From Dasypus novemcinctus (Eukaryota > Chordata > Mammalia > Cingulata > Dasypodidae), in the NCBI RefSeq assembly GCF_030445035.2, contig NC_092216.1, forward strand, positions 17,237,405 through 17,301,404: a DNA stretch of 64,000 nt, in the 5' to 3' direction. Positions 34,340 to 45,254 of this stretch are shown here, piece after piece (positions within the stretch are counted from its first letter, which is position 1; the number at the start of each line of letters is the position of its first letter). The translations under genes and the position numbers were made by a program. The notes beneath the pieces are model-generated. The model ran no database searches and was not told the DNA's origin. It saw only the letters and a list, made by a program, of their open reading frames with translations.

Positions 34340-35365
34340 TCTTTCTCCACTAATCTGGATTCTTGACTGGAGTAGCTATGGGGCAGCCTAGAGGACTACA
34401 AACACTGCCAAACCATTGGAGTAGCATGGGCCACTCATCCAGAGATTTTGCCAAGCAAGTTGGTGTCATCTTCTCCATGGCAGAATTTGTACTCTTTGGC
34501 CACCAAACCTATCACCAGACCAACGGGTTCCTGCAAATCTTTAGAGACCACAATTACAGTTTGCAAGTCACATATATAAAAAGAAACAGGGCTAAAACCC
34601 AGTGCAAACTGAGGGCCTCCAGACAGAGATGAACATGGTCATCAACACCAACTATGCCCCTTATGACCAGCCATACCACGACTTCAGCCACGCCAAGGAC
34701 ATGCCCAAAGATTTGACAGTTAGCACAGACTCAAACTTCTCCACCAACCCAGGAAACTGCACCAAGAACTCCCACTCTTCGAACTTGGTCAAGTTGAAAA
34801 TGTGGGCTCTATACTGTAGCACCTCAGGTGACGGGCAGGTTAAGCAAAGGAACTCTGGAGTGAATAGAACCTGGCATAGAGGTTCTTGGAAAAGACCAAC
34901 ACCCAAATTGAAACCATATCAAAAGTTTTGTGCCAGGGCCAGAGACACAATACGTATTCCCCAATTGACCAAGTGGAGTGGATTCAAATCCCTAAGAAAA
35001 CCAAGCAGGTGCACAAGGCAGTTCAGGTGCCCTCTATGGTAATGAGGCAGGAAGTTGGGGTACAGGCCTATCTTCAGTCTCTAACTTCTGCACCCAAAAT
35101 GTGTGCATCCAAACAGCAGGGAACACAAAATATGGATGTTGGGCAGGCTGTAATGGAGCAATGGGCACAGGAAAAAGACTGTAGGGAAAAAGAACCTTTC
35201 CAAGACAAAGATCAGGTGATGCTACATGTTGGTAATGAGATGGACGATGAAGAAGATGAAGAGGAAGAAAATACAGAGCCAGAATATGGCTTTTTTGGAT
35301 TGTGGGAGCTCCTCTGGACCTGTCTACAGGCACTAGAGACATATTTGAAATTTAATAAATGAATG
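34340..35365 (+). pseudogene. unrecognised three-frame ORF cluster, candidate retropseudogene
   Basis: Three overlapping plus-strand ORFs in three different frames tile about 1 kb: 34363-34632, 34602-35042 and 34886-35362. The last, 158 codons, has a Gln-rich middle, an acidic run (DDEEDEEEENTEPE) and the C-terminal end YGFFGLWELLWTCLQALETYLKFNK shortened here to its first and last parts: YGFFGLWELLW and LETYLKFNK. An AATAAA lies at the stop codon (35353-35358). The composition is less A/T-rich than the surrounding L1 debris and none of it reads as L1 or SINE. The shift from frame to frame fits a decayed retrocopy of a spliced mRNA, but I do not recognise the parent gene. It could also be an old exon cluster, an endogenous viral fragment, or chance ORFs. 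Confidence 0.4.
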
Positions 35366-35930
35366 TTCTCTGGACTCGGTTAACCCTTACTGTCATTAGG
35401 CACTACACTAATGCCAGGGCTGCTACTCAGAAATTCAGGTGATACCATGTTAGAGGGGAAAAAAACTGGCTAAATAAGTGACTTTGATTCACATTTGTTA
35501 TCAAAGAGGTGGAGCCAGACTCTATATAGCCAAACTCTAAATTTCTTAAAACATCTCAATGAAACCATATCAATTTTTTTATTTTTTTATTTTCAGGAAC
35601 TTCTCTAATTATGTCAAGAGAAGACACAGTGTAACTCGGGAGATATAAATGCTCTGATTTTTGCATAACTTTCTTCTCCATGAGCCTTTGTTTTTTCACC
35701 TTTATATTGAAGGAGCTGGATTTAGTAATTTCTACCCACTAAGTATTAGTACTATTATCTCTTCCCTATCAATCCTTTCTGCCTTAATCACTGTCAAGAA
35801 AATCCAGTGGCAGATAAAAGACAAAGGTTTGGGCAACACAAGCTCCTGAGGGGACTTGTAAATAGAGGCCTTGAAAAAAGGGAATTGGTTGAGAGTGACC
35901 CATTAGAGTAGGAGAGTTCTCAATAACAAA
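35366..35930. other. unassigned DNA
   Basis: No repeat or gene recognised. A T-rich tract lies at 35570-35595. Confidence 0.45.
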
Positions 35931-36715
35931 AAGACAAACACCACAAATAAAACATGAGTAAAGACCTGAATAGACATTTCTCTAAACTAGATAGGTAAAT
36001 GGCTAATTAACTAATGTAAAGATATTCAGCATCATTGGCCATTAGGAAATGCAAGTTAAAACCAAAACTTTACATCACCAAAATGACTATTATTCAAAAA
36101 TTAGAAAATAAGAGTTGGCATGAATATGGTGAACTAAGAATACTTATTCACTGTTGGTGGGAAAATGAAATGGTACAGCCACTGTGGAAAACAATTTGAC
36201 AATTTAACAGAATGTTAAGATTATAATTACCATATTATCTGGGTATTCCACTTCTGGATTGGATAAACATGTACACCAATGTTCACAGCTGTATAATACC
36301 CAATACTCAAAATGTGGAAGAAACACAAGTATCTGTCCATAGACAAATGGGTAAACATTTTATTTTACCATAAAGAAGTTCTGAAACTACAATGAGCAGG
36401 CAAAAAACTAGGTAAATGACTGAAATAAGTAGAAACAAAAGGGCAAGTATTGCATAATCTCACTTACATGACAAAAGCAGAACAAGCAGATTCATAGAGA
36501 TACAAACTACACTGCAAGGTACCAATGCCAGGGTAGGAATAAGGAATTGGTAGTTAATGCTTAAAGGAAACAGATTGTTTGGGATGATGGAAAAGATTTG
36601 ATAATGGATGATGGTAATAGTAGCAAAACATTGTAAATTGTATACTTTCAAGTGGCTAGAATGTGAAATGTTACATGGTTTGTATGCTACCAGTTTTTAA
36701 AAATATAAAAGTAAA
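35931..36715 (+). mobile_element. old L1, ORF2 C-terminal end and 3' UTR
   Basis: GACCTGAATAGACATTTCTC, CATTGGCCATTAGGAAATGC and CACTGTTGGTGGGAAAATGA are the familiar ORF2 C-terminal blocks in order. A short 3' UTR with TTGTAAATTGTATACTTTCA follows. Highly diverged. Confidence 0.85.
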
Positions 36716-36854
36716 TGTATTTTAATGTTCTAGTACTATATTTTGAAATAAATTTAAACCCCAATTACAAGTAGATAAAAATATTTTAGATGTTTAAGTC
36801 TTCTACATGGAAAAAAAATCACAACAAAATTCATTGCTGAGAAAAATCAAAGAC

Positions 36855-36953
36855 ATATATGATACTATATATGAGATACTATATATATATAGTATATATA
36901 CAGTTGAGATACTATATATATAGTGTGTGTGTGTGTGTATATATATATACACA
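36855..36953. repeat. TA/TG microsatellite
   Basis: Alternating TA with a (TG) run (TAGTGTGTGTGTGTGTGTAT, about 36919-36938) and repeats of GAGATACTATATATA. Likely variable in length. Confidence 0.9.
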
Positions 36954-38050
36954 CTAAGAATGGAAGAATTTGCATTATTAGGATGGCAGTCTTCTCCCAA
37001 TTGATCTACAGTCAATGCAACTTTATTGACAAGCATAGTCTAGAACTGAAATGGAAAGGCAAAGGACCTAAATTATTCAAAGGAATACTGAAAAAGTATA
37101 AAAGTAAATTTGAAGATGTCTAAAACCAAAACCAAAATTTAATGATTAGAAAGCTATCATAATCCATAGAGTGTAGATTAGATTAACAAACAGGATAGAA
37201 CTTCTTTTAAAAAAGCAAGAAACAAAGGCACATGCAAATGGTCTTCAGTTTTTAACAATAGCATGAAAGCAGTCATACAGGAAAATAAAGTTTTTCTAAT
37301 GATTTGTGCTGGTGTAACTGGTATTGATACAGAACAATTTTATCATACATGCACACAAAATTTCAATTTTGATCAAAGATATAAAAACACAATCTAAAAT
37401 CCATAAAGCATTTTCACCAAAACAGGAACATTTGATAGGACTAGGCAAAAAATTTTTACACAGGTCACAGAAAACAATAAGTATAAAGTGAAAAAAAAAA
37501 TTGGTCTGTTTGACTTCATAAAAATAAATACTAAGAAACTGAAAATACAAGTCACAGAACAGGGGAAAATATTTGCAAAATGTCTGTCTTATAAAGAACT
37601 GGTATTTGGAATACATTTAAAAACACATAATTCAAAAATAAATAGACAAGAACCCAATTTCTAAATTGGTAAACACTTTACAGAAAACAAAGGGCCAGAG
37701 AAAAATGTTCAACATCAGGTATATTGATACCATCTCTTTTCCAATATAATACTTCATAAAAATCCACTATAAAAGTTTTAAAAACTGGGAAAATGCCAAG
37801 TTTCAGCAAAGATGGGGAGCAAATGGAATGTAAATGATATAAACACTTCTGAGAGATTCAAGTTAAAAGAAAAAATAAAGGTGAGTACTTTATGACCCAG
37901 AAATGCAATTTCAGAGAAAGGTCAAGTATAAAAATTTTCAAAGAAGCCTTAATCACAGTGATTAAAAATTATTATCTCAATTGTCTATCAACAGGTAAAT
38001 GGGTAAACAGCAGGATATTCATATAATGGAATCCTACCCTACAATAAATA
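36954..38050 (+). mobile_element. old L1 ORF2 C-terminal fragment
   Basis: LELKWKGKGPKLFK (about 37040-37080) corresponds to the KFIWKGKRP region, followed by the downstream ORF2 blocks (GACTTCATAAAAATAAATAC, about 37512; ATGCCAAGTTTCAGCAAAGA, about 37793) to about 38045. Many stops. Confidence 0.7.
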
Positions 38051-39740
38051 AGATTGAACTAGTTTGGATTTAAATTATGTGTTACTAGTCTACCTGGTTT
38101 CAAATTCCTTTCTTTCTTAACTTCTTACAGGTTGATTCTTCATTATTCATTTTTAGAAATTATTTGTAACTGAAAATTATATTCTCTATTCTCCAGATCA
38201 TCTAGAACTTATCAGAGTCTAAGCTTACCTTTATTTTTTTTTCATTATTTTCTTTTAAATGTTAAAATCCTGTCTTTAGGATAATTCACTTTTTTTAAAT
38301 TCACTAACCATTTCTTCAATGTTCAATCTGTTATTAAATCTACCCACTTTCTCTTTGATTATCTATATATTTTTTAAAAATTCATTAACACAGTTAAAAT
38401 GTATATTTTCAAACTTGTCCCCTTTTGCTTTTATTTCCATGGCCTACTAAACATATGTATTTTAATAGATATTATCACATGATTTGAAGTCATTGTGCAT
38501 CCATATATGTCGTTTCTAGTTTGTTAATTTTTGCTAAGTTATCTAGATGTTCCTTATCATTTTCAATGAATGGTTAAGTCAAGGAATCTTCAGTAGATTC
38601 ATTATAGATGGCTCTATCTGGCACTAGTTACTTCTGGTAATGCAATCCTATACTCTGGGCCAAAAACTTTTAAACTGCTTTTATAGGTCGGATTTCTCAT
38701 CTGTTCAAATGGGGGTGAAAACAGTGGTTAACTCAGAACCATTTTTAGAATTAGAGGACTAAGCTTAGTTTCTGGATTCAGTCATGTATGATTACTAGCT
38801 TTTCCATTAATTACTATATTGTTTTTGGTTTCAGTCAATTTATCACATATAACTCAGAAGAGCCACTGGGGGCACTTAAGGATGGTAATGAAGTAGTGAG
38901 CAGTATGTAGAATGGGCCTTGTTGGCATCCAAAGGATGAAAATGGAAGAAGTCCTCAAAGGTTTTTGATCACGCTCTCCATTTTCAAAGTGTAAAATTCC
39001 CAAATGCATGTTGAGTATGCCTTCATCTGTCATCCCGCAAGATTTACTGTGATGGGGCCTGCTTACTAGGAGGGATAATGTTTCATAGGGTGAGGTGGAA
39101 AGAAACATTTAATGTATCATCAGGTATGATAGTTGGTGCTTGTGGCAGATGCAGAGGTGAATGTTTAGATGTTGAGTACAGATAACACCTTTAGGATCAA
39201 ACACCGTATTTCCTGTTTATGCTCATTTTGCAGGTATCTCACCTACCTCTGAAATGAGGGAGGAAGGGCAACTTGCTTAGTAAGAGAGTCCACAGACATA
39301 GAGGGAAGGACAGGCACATTTGTTTTCTGAGGCTGGTTGAATAGCCAGGTGTACCGTCTTCTCAAGATACTCAGATGAGTTGCTTCTATTGTTGATGTTC
39401 CTAGGGATCTGTTGAGATGTTCAGCTGATGCTTTTATGGAAAGACATCAAATATTTGCCAACACATGTTCCTGTTTGTCCCAGAAGTATCATTTTCCTAT
39501 CAGTTACAGGGAAATAACATTGCCAGATAAATTTTTGGGACCTGGATTAAAAGGTACCGGATTTCTGAAACCCTCAGAAAAAAACACTGGCTACCTGAAA
39601 AACTTTGGGCAATTCCTTAAATGTCTATACATTCATATGACCAAACTAAACTGTAGCTGTTACAAGGAAGTCACTATAACATTCTCTTAGAAGCGCAGAG
39701 CAGGATTTGGCAGAGATTGATGTCACTGAAGTAGAAGACT
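38051..39740. other. unassigned DNA
   Basis: The T-rich first third may be an old antisense L1 fragment but lacks decisive motifs. A patch at 38685-38740 slightly resembles MIR. ORFs at 38854-39108 (minus) and 39412-39690 (plus) have no recognisable family features. Confidence 0.45.
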
Positions 39741-41160
39741 AGGGAATTCCAGTGCTCCCTATCACTGTACAGAAAAAAAAAAAAACAAAAAAAACTAATG
39801 AGATGGCAAAAGTCACCAGATGTAACCTTTAAAGAACTCTAGAATCTAGTCAGAACCACCACAGATATTAGAAAGAAAAATCCCAAACCAATAAAAAAAA
39901 GAACTAGGGAAAAAAAAGTGAAACCCAGAGCTAGCAGAGAAAGGATACTGTAAAGATTACAGCAAAAAAAAAAAAAAAAAAAAAGAAAATAGATAATAAA
40001 AACTAAAAGAGAGAATAAATGAAATCAAAAGCTGGCTCTTTGAAAAAGATCAAAAAAAGCAAGAAATATTTAAGCTAATTAAGAGAAAATAAGTACAACT
40101 TAATAAAATCAGGTAAGAAAGTTGTTACAATACCATGAAATTACATAATAAAAAGGACTGGAGGAATAGTTATTTCCAAAAAATTAGAAAAACTAGGTGA
40201 AATGGAAAAATTCCTGGAAACACATGAATAACCTAAACTGATTTAGAGGAAAGAAAATCTCAATTGATCTATACAAATCAAGAAATTGAATTCCCAATCA
40301 AAATCCTTCCAAAGAAAATAGCATAGAGCCACATGGTATTACTGGTGAATTCTTCCAATTTTTAAAGAAGAATTAAGCACCAAATGTCAGAAATTCTCCA
40401 GAAAAATTGAACAGAAGGAATTACTTTTTAATTCATTCTATCAGGCTAGCATTACCTTGATACCACAGACAAACACATCAAAGAAAACTTCAGACCTGTA
40501 AGAATACAGATGTAAAAATCACTGAAAATATTTAGCAGCATAATAAGAGGATTATATACCATGATCAAATGAGATTTACCCTAGAAATGCAAAGGCAGTT
40601 CAGTGTAACTAAATAAATCAATAAAATACCTGTTAATATTAATAGAAAGAAAAAACACATCACATCACATCATTTGAACCATTAAAAAGATTTGGTAAAA
40701 TTAATCCAATACTCGTACGGTAAAAACACTCAAGGAAGTAGGATTAGAAGGGAACTTCCTCAAAAATAAAAAAGACATTAAAATTACAACAAAAAGCCCA
40801 CAGTTAATACTAAAGTCAATGGTGAAAGATTGAAACCATTCCACTATCATGAGAAAAAAAGCAAAGATGCCCATTTTGCCGCTCTATTTAACATAGTTCT
40901 GAAAGTTCTAGCCACAGCAATTAAGGAAGGAAAGAAAGACTCTATATTGGAGACTCCATATCTATTCCCATAAATAACACTTTAAGATGGTAATGAAAAA
41001 TAAATAACTTAGGAAATGGGCCCTCTAAGCATCTACTTCTTGGCACCAAGACAAGGCTAAATATAAAATGTTAAGGTAAATATTTGATTTAAAAAATGAA
41101 GATAGGATAGTCAACATTGATTAAAAGAATAGGCAAAATCCTGGAAAAGCTTATGTATAT
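39741..41160 (+). mobile_element. old L1 ORF2 remnant
   Basis: After A-rich runs (39770-39795, 39963-39984) the sequence follows ORF2: AATCAAAAGCTGGCTCTTTG (about 40024), CATGGAATAG-type and EFYQF-like region at about 40350, a decayed VGFIPG-like block at about 40570, and a decayed [10 protein letters not shown] region at 40865-40900. It stops near 41150, where the L1-D 5' UTR begins. Confidence 0.75.
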
Positions 41161-41684
41161 TCTTTTTCCCATTTGCTGTGAGAAGCACACCAGCTGGCTT
41201 GGGGACATGATAAGAAGAGATAAGAGGTGAATCTGCTGAGGCTGCCCAAATTACCTAAAAGACCTGAAATAGGGAAAACTGGTCTCAGAGAAGGTGGAAT
41301 CAGGCAATTAACTAGGCCTTTGCAATACACCTAAGGGAGGAGGACAGTTGGACATGCTTGGCAGGCTTAGAGATCCCAGCAAGGTGGGGTACTCTCTCTC
41401 AAAAAGACTAAGAGTCATAGTTTTCCATGGTGAGTTGGTTTACCAGGGTCACAAGTGAATTTCAGAGGGGAGCTCTCATATGGGCTTCCTTCTGCCCTGG
41501 GAGAGAGGGAAGTGAGGAAGGGAGAAAGCAGAAAGGACAGATTCCTAAGCAGTTTATTCAATAGCAAGGAGGAATACTTGTTTGAGGCCTTGTCTGATCC
41601 ACTTTGTTTTTGTTTGTTTTCTTGTCTTTCCTTCCTCTTTCTTCCCCCACCACCCTTTTATTTCATTTTCCTCTTTTTTCTTTT

Positions 41685-43070
41685 ATTTTATATATATTTT
41701 CAATTAAAGTTAATTGATTACAAGGAATGTTACATTAAAAATCATTGAAAAACAAAAAAACATAGGAGGTTCCCATATAACCTACTCCCCACCCCCATCA
41801 CATCATTTTTGTAAATTGTATTTTTTTTTAAGATAAATACATCACACAAAAAATGTTACATTAAAAAATATAAGAAGTTCCTGTATACCCCTCCAAATCA
41901 CTCATCCCACGCCAACCTCCCTCATCATTGTGGCACACTCATCACACTCAGTGAACACATTTTGGGGCACTGCTTCACTACAAAGATAATAGTTTATCCC
42001 ATAGTTCACATTCTCCCCCAGTACATACAGTTGGTTATGGTAGGATATATAAAGTTCATCATCTGACCCTGCAATATCATTAAGGACAACTCAAAATCCT
42101 CAAAATGCCCCCACATCACATCTCTTCTTCGCTCTCCCTGCCCTCAGCAACTACTATGTCCACATTCTCTAAATTGATGCTAAAATTTCATCTATTACTC
42201 ATCACAATAGTTTCGTAGTAGAAGGTCAGTGAGTCCACTCTAATCCATATTTTATTCCTCCATTATGTGGCCCCTGGGATAGTGATGTCCTCTCCACTTC
42301 TAGAACAAGAGGGTTCTTAGATTCCACATGAGTGATGGATGCAATTCCTCTGCTTATAGTTAAAGGCACTCTTGATTCCCTGTTGTGGTGGTTGACCATC
42401 TTCACCTCCCTGTTAGTTGACTTGTGTAAGACCAATGAACCAGAGAGTAGGAATTGCCACTCTGCTGAGGCTCAGGGCCAGCTAGCCATGAGTAGTCTAG
42501 ATATTCAAGTCTCCTGAGTATGGACCATCTCTTCTACCAACCACAGGTTTGGTAAAAGTGACAGAAGATGCATGTGTAGAAAAGGCACACCTGAGTCCAA
42601 CTCCATCACACTCAGGTGCACAAATTCCAAAGTAGGGCCCTCTGACATGGCACAAAGCTCCAAATCCATCTGCCATGACTATATACCCTATGGAACTCTG
42701 TAGCCTTCAGGAGAACCAGTATGTAGGGTTGTATCTACTTTGGCTTTTTCTGGGGTCCTGCTGAGGTGTGTGTAACTGTGACCCCTCTGGTGACCTCCTG
42801 ATCCCTTTTGGAAGACCCTCAGCCACATCAACTCATTTGTCTTTGCCATTTCCCCCTTTTATTCAAGGTCAAAAAGCAGTTTTTAACACTTGATCCAACA
42901 TGTAGACTAAGATATTCTGCGGATCTGATTGACCCTTTTATTCGAGGTCTCTTTCTAGCTGCTTCTAAAAATATGAACACTTCGTGAATTTGCATGTCAT
43001 TCTTTTGTAGGGGCCACGCTAATCTTCTCTGAATCATTCCAATTTTAGTATATGTGTTGCTGAAGTGAGC
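41685..43070 (-). mobile_element. U6-L1 chimeric retroinsertion with target-site duplication
   Basis: A minus-strand insert in the pyrimidine-rich 5' UTR of L1-D. Read 5' to 3' on the minus strand it is a near-complete U6 snRNA (43070-42967) followed directly by L1 3' UTR from the block GCAGCTAGAAAGAGACCTCG (the counterpart of about 14995 in L1-B) to its end near 41821. A further short 3'-end piece lies at 41685-41806. Flanks are TCCTCTTTTTTCTTTT (41669-41684) and TCCTCTTTTTTTCTTTT (43071-43087), a duplication differing by one T. U6 joined to a 5'-truncated L1 is a known product of template switching or RNA ligation during L1 reverse transcription. The extra terminal piece may be an older insertion in the tail or a local duplication. 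Confidence 0.85.
42967..43070 (-). ncRNA. RNU6 (pseudogene): U6 snRNA pseudogene (5' part of U6-L1 chimera)
   Basis: The minus strand matches vertebrate U6 almost end to end, 104 of about 107 bases: CTTCAGCAACACATATACTA, AAAATTGGAATGATTCAGAG, AAGATTAGCGTGGCCCCT, ATGCAAATTCACGAAGTGTT and a final CATATTTTT. Most differences are C-to-T or G-to-A changes at CpG sites. No U6 promoter (PSE or TATA) is expected, since the upstream bases are the L1-D 5' UTR, so this is a retrocopy and not an expressed spliceosomal RNA gene. Confidence 0.95.
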
Positions 43071-43818
43071 TCCTCTTTTTTTCTTTTCTTTTTTCCTTTC
43101 TGTATCCCTTTTTCTATTAGGTGCTGCAGGCAGTGTTTCTTGTTTGCTGTGTTTCCTCATCCTCTATATCCTCTTTTCTGTGCATACTGATTTAGGCTAC
43201 CAATGCTATCCCCTTTTCTTTACATCTATCTCTCTTCCATCTCCTGTTGTTTCTCTCATATTCCACCTCTTTTGTTCAGCCCCAATTTTTCTGACTTTTA
43301 TTGCTAACACCTCTATTTTGGTTTCTATCTTTCCCATAAAAGACAGAACACTCTTTATGTTATTGTCTTGTCTTTTCTCTTTTCCTTTCTCCTGACAATA
43401 CTGGCCTTCTAATTGATACTATATTCTCCATGTTCAGTTTCTCATCTAATTATAGGTACTCCACTTTTTTATTTTTATAAATCTACACAGCTTACACGAG
43501 TATAATATTCATTCCCATAGGTATCACATGGTTCTTCTGCCTACACTTACTATCAATACAACTGTTATACATTTTCTTTTCTAACCTCTTTTGCATTCTC
43601 TGGCCTTAATATTTTCCTTCAAGAGAACTTAGACAACAACAAGGAAATAGAATAAGAAGACAAAGTGTCAAAGAGAAGATTTAATACACACATAAAATCA
43701 GCACCTAAATAAACCCCATGACTAGATGGAGAAGCTAATCAACTGAGAAACCCCATCAACATAAAAGGATGACCAGACAGCAATAAAAATTACAAACCAT
43801 GCCAATAATCAGGAAAAC

Positions 43819-45185
43819 ATGACCCAATCCAATGAACAAACTAAAAATCAGGAAGAGGAGCAGACCATTGAACGACTAATCAAAACTCTCAAAACAAACA
43901 TCATGGACCTATTTAATGAAGTGAAGCAAGAGTTTAAGAATATTATGAAAACACTTGGAAAGCATGCAGAGGAAATGGTAAACATATGCAAAAAAGATAA
44001 TGGATATGATGGTGATGAAAGGCACAATCCAAGAAATCAAAATACACTCTCGGATGTGGACTTGGCTCAATGGATAGAGCATCTGCCTACCACATGGGAG
44101 GTCCATGGTTCAAACCCAGGGCCTCTTTGACCGATGTGGACTGGCCCACATGCAGTGCTGATGCACACAAGGAGTGCCATGCCACGCAGTGGCGTTTCCC
44201 ATGTAGTGGAGCCCCATATGCAAGTAGTGCACCCTGTAAGGAGAGCTGCTGAGCATGATAGAATGTTCAGCCTACCTGGGAGTGGCACCACACACACAGA
44301 GACCTGATGCAGCAAGATGATGCAACAGAAAGAGACACAGATTCCTGGTGCTGCTGACAAGAATAGAAGTGGACACAGAAGAACACACAACAAATGGACA
44401 CAGAAAAGACAACTGGGACATGGGGGGAAAGGGAGAGAATTAAATAAAAATAAATCTTAAAAAAAAAATCTCAGCAAATAACAGCGGATTTGAAGAGTCA
44501 GAGGAAAGAACCAGTGATGTCGAAGACAGTATACCTGAGATCAAACAGATTGTAGAACTGATTGATAAAAAGACAGAGAAAACCTAGCAGGGACTTAGGG
44601 ACCTAAATGACAACACAAAAATGCACAGATATATACATTATAGGCATTCAAGAAGGAGAAAAGAAGGGAAAGGACACACAAAGGGTATTGGAGGAGATAA
44701 TGTCTGGATACTTCCAAAACCTAATGAGGGAGATGGAAGTACATGTCCAGGAAGCACAACACACCCAAAAAAGCATAAATCCCAACAGGCCTACCCTAAG
44801 ACATATACTTGTCAAATTATCCAATATGCTCAAGACAAAGAGAAAATACCGAAGTCAACAAAAATTTAAAAAAAAAGAGAAACATCACATACAAGGTAAG
44901 CTCAATAACATTAAGTGTTGATTTCTTATCCAAAATCATAGAAGCAAGAAGGCAGTGGTATGACATAATCAAATACTAAAGAAAAGAATTTCCAGCCAAG
45001 AATACTCTATCCAGCAAAGCTGGCATTCAAAAATGACAGACAGTTAACAATATTCACAGATAAACAGAAACTAACAAAGTATGCCAGTAAGAAACCTGTC
45101 CTTCAAGAAACACTAAAGGGAGCTCTGCAGAATGAAAGAAAAAACAGGAGAGACAGAGTTGTAGGAGAGTGTAAGAACAACTAAA
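43819..45185 (+). pseudogene. L1-D ORF1 remnant
   Basis: The start (43819) aligns with that of L1-E ORF1. Coiled-coil region MDLFNEVKQEFKNIMKTLGK at about 43903, then a SINE at 44052-44472, the rest of the coiled coil to about 44600, the RNA-binding part (YIIGIQEGEKKGKD-like, about 44630-44690; HVQEAQHTQKSINPNRPTLR at 44740-44800) and the C-terminal domain to about 45180. Frameshifts at several points plus the SINE exclude a working nucleic-acid chaperone. Confidence 0.85.
44052..44472 (+). mobile_element. full-length DAS SINE in L1-D ORF1
   Basis: Best complete example here. Head CGGATGTGGACTTGGCTCAA, A-box TGGCTCAATGGATAG, B-box GGTTCAAACCC, then GACTGGCCCACATGCAGTGC, CCACGCAGTGGCGTTTCCC, CCCTGTAAGGAGAGC, a second half with GATGCAGCAAGATGATGCAA and GAACACACAACAAATGGACA, and a tail AATAAAAATAAATCTTAAAA. 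Polymerase III would use the internal A and B boxes. Confidence 0.95.
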
Positions 45186-45254
45186 AACACAAAAATAGAA
45201 AGAGAAAAAAACATATCCAAAGAAATATGGATAATATGTTACTCCCTTTAGAGT

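Noticed and set aside
34340-34480. mitochondrial import subunit (TIM22/TIM23-like) retrocopy
   Set aside because: A loose resemblance around SSRDFAKQVGVIFSMAEF was considered, but the Gly-rich helix pattern and the rest of that family are not present.
38685-38740. third MIR
   Set aside because: TTTCTCATCTGTTCAAATGG resembles the MIR core, but the preceding CTTACTAGCTGTGTGAC-type block and the downstream part are not convincing.
42967-43070. functional U6 gene
   Set aside because: There is no upstream polymerase III type 3 promoter, CpG-type substitutions occur along the RNA, and it is fused to an L1 tail within one target-site duplication.
44052-44120. tRNA gene
   Set aside because: The A and B boxes belong to the head of a DAS SINE; the cloverleaf is degraded and is followed by the SINE body and tail.
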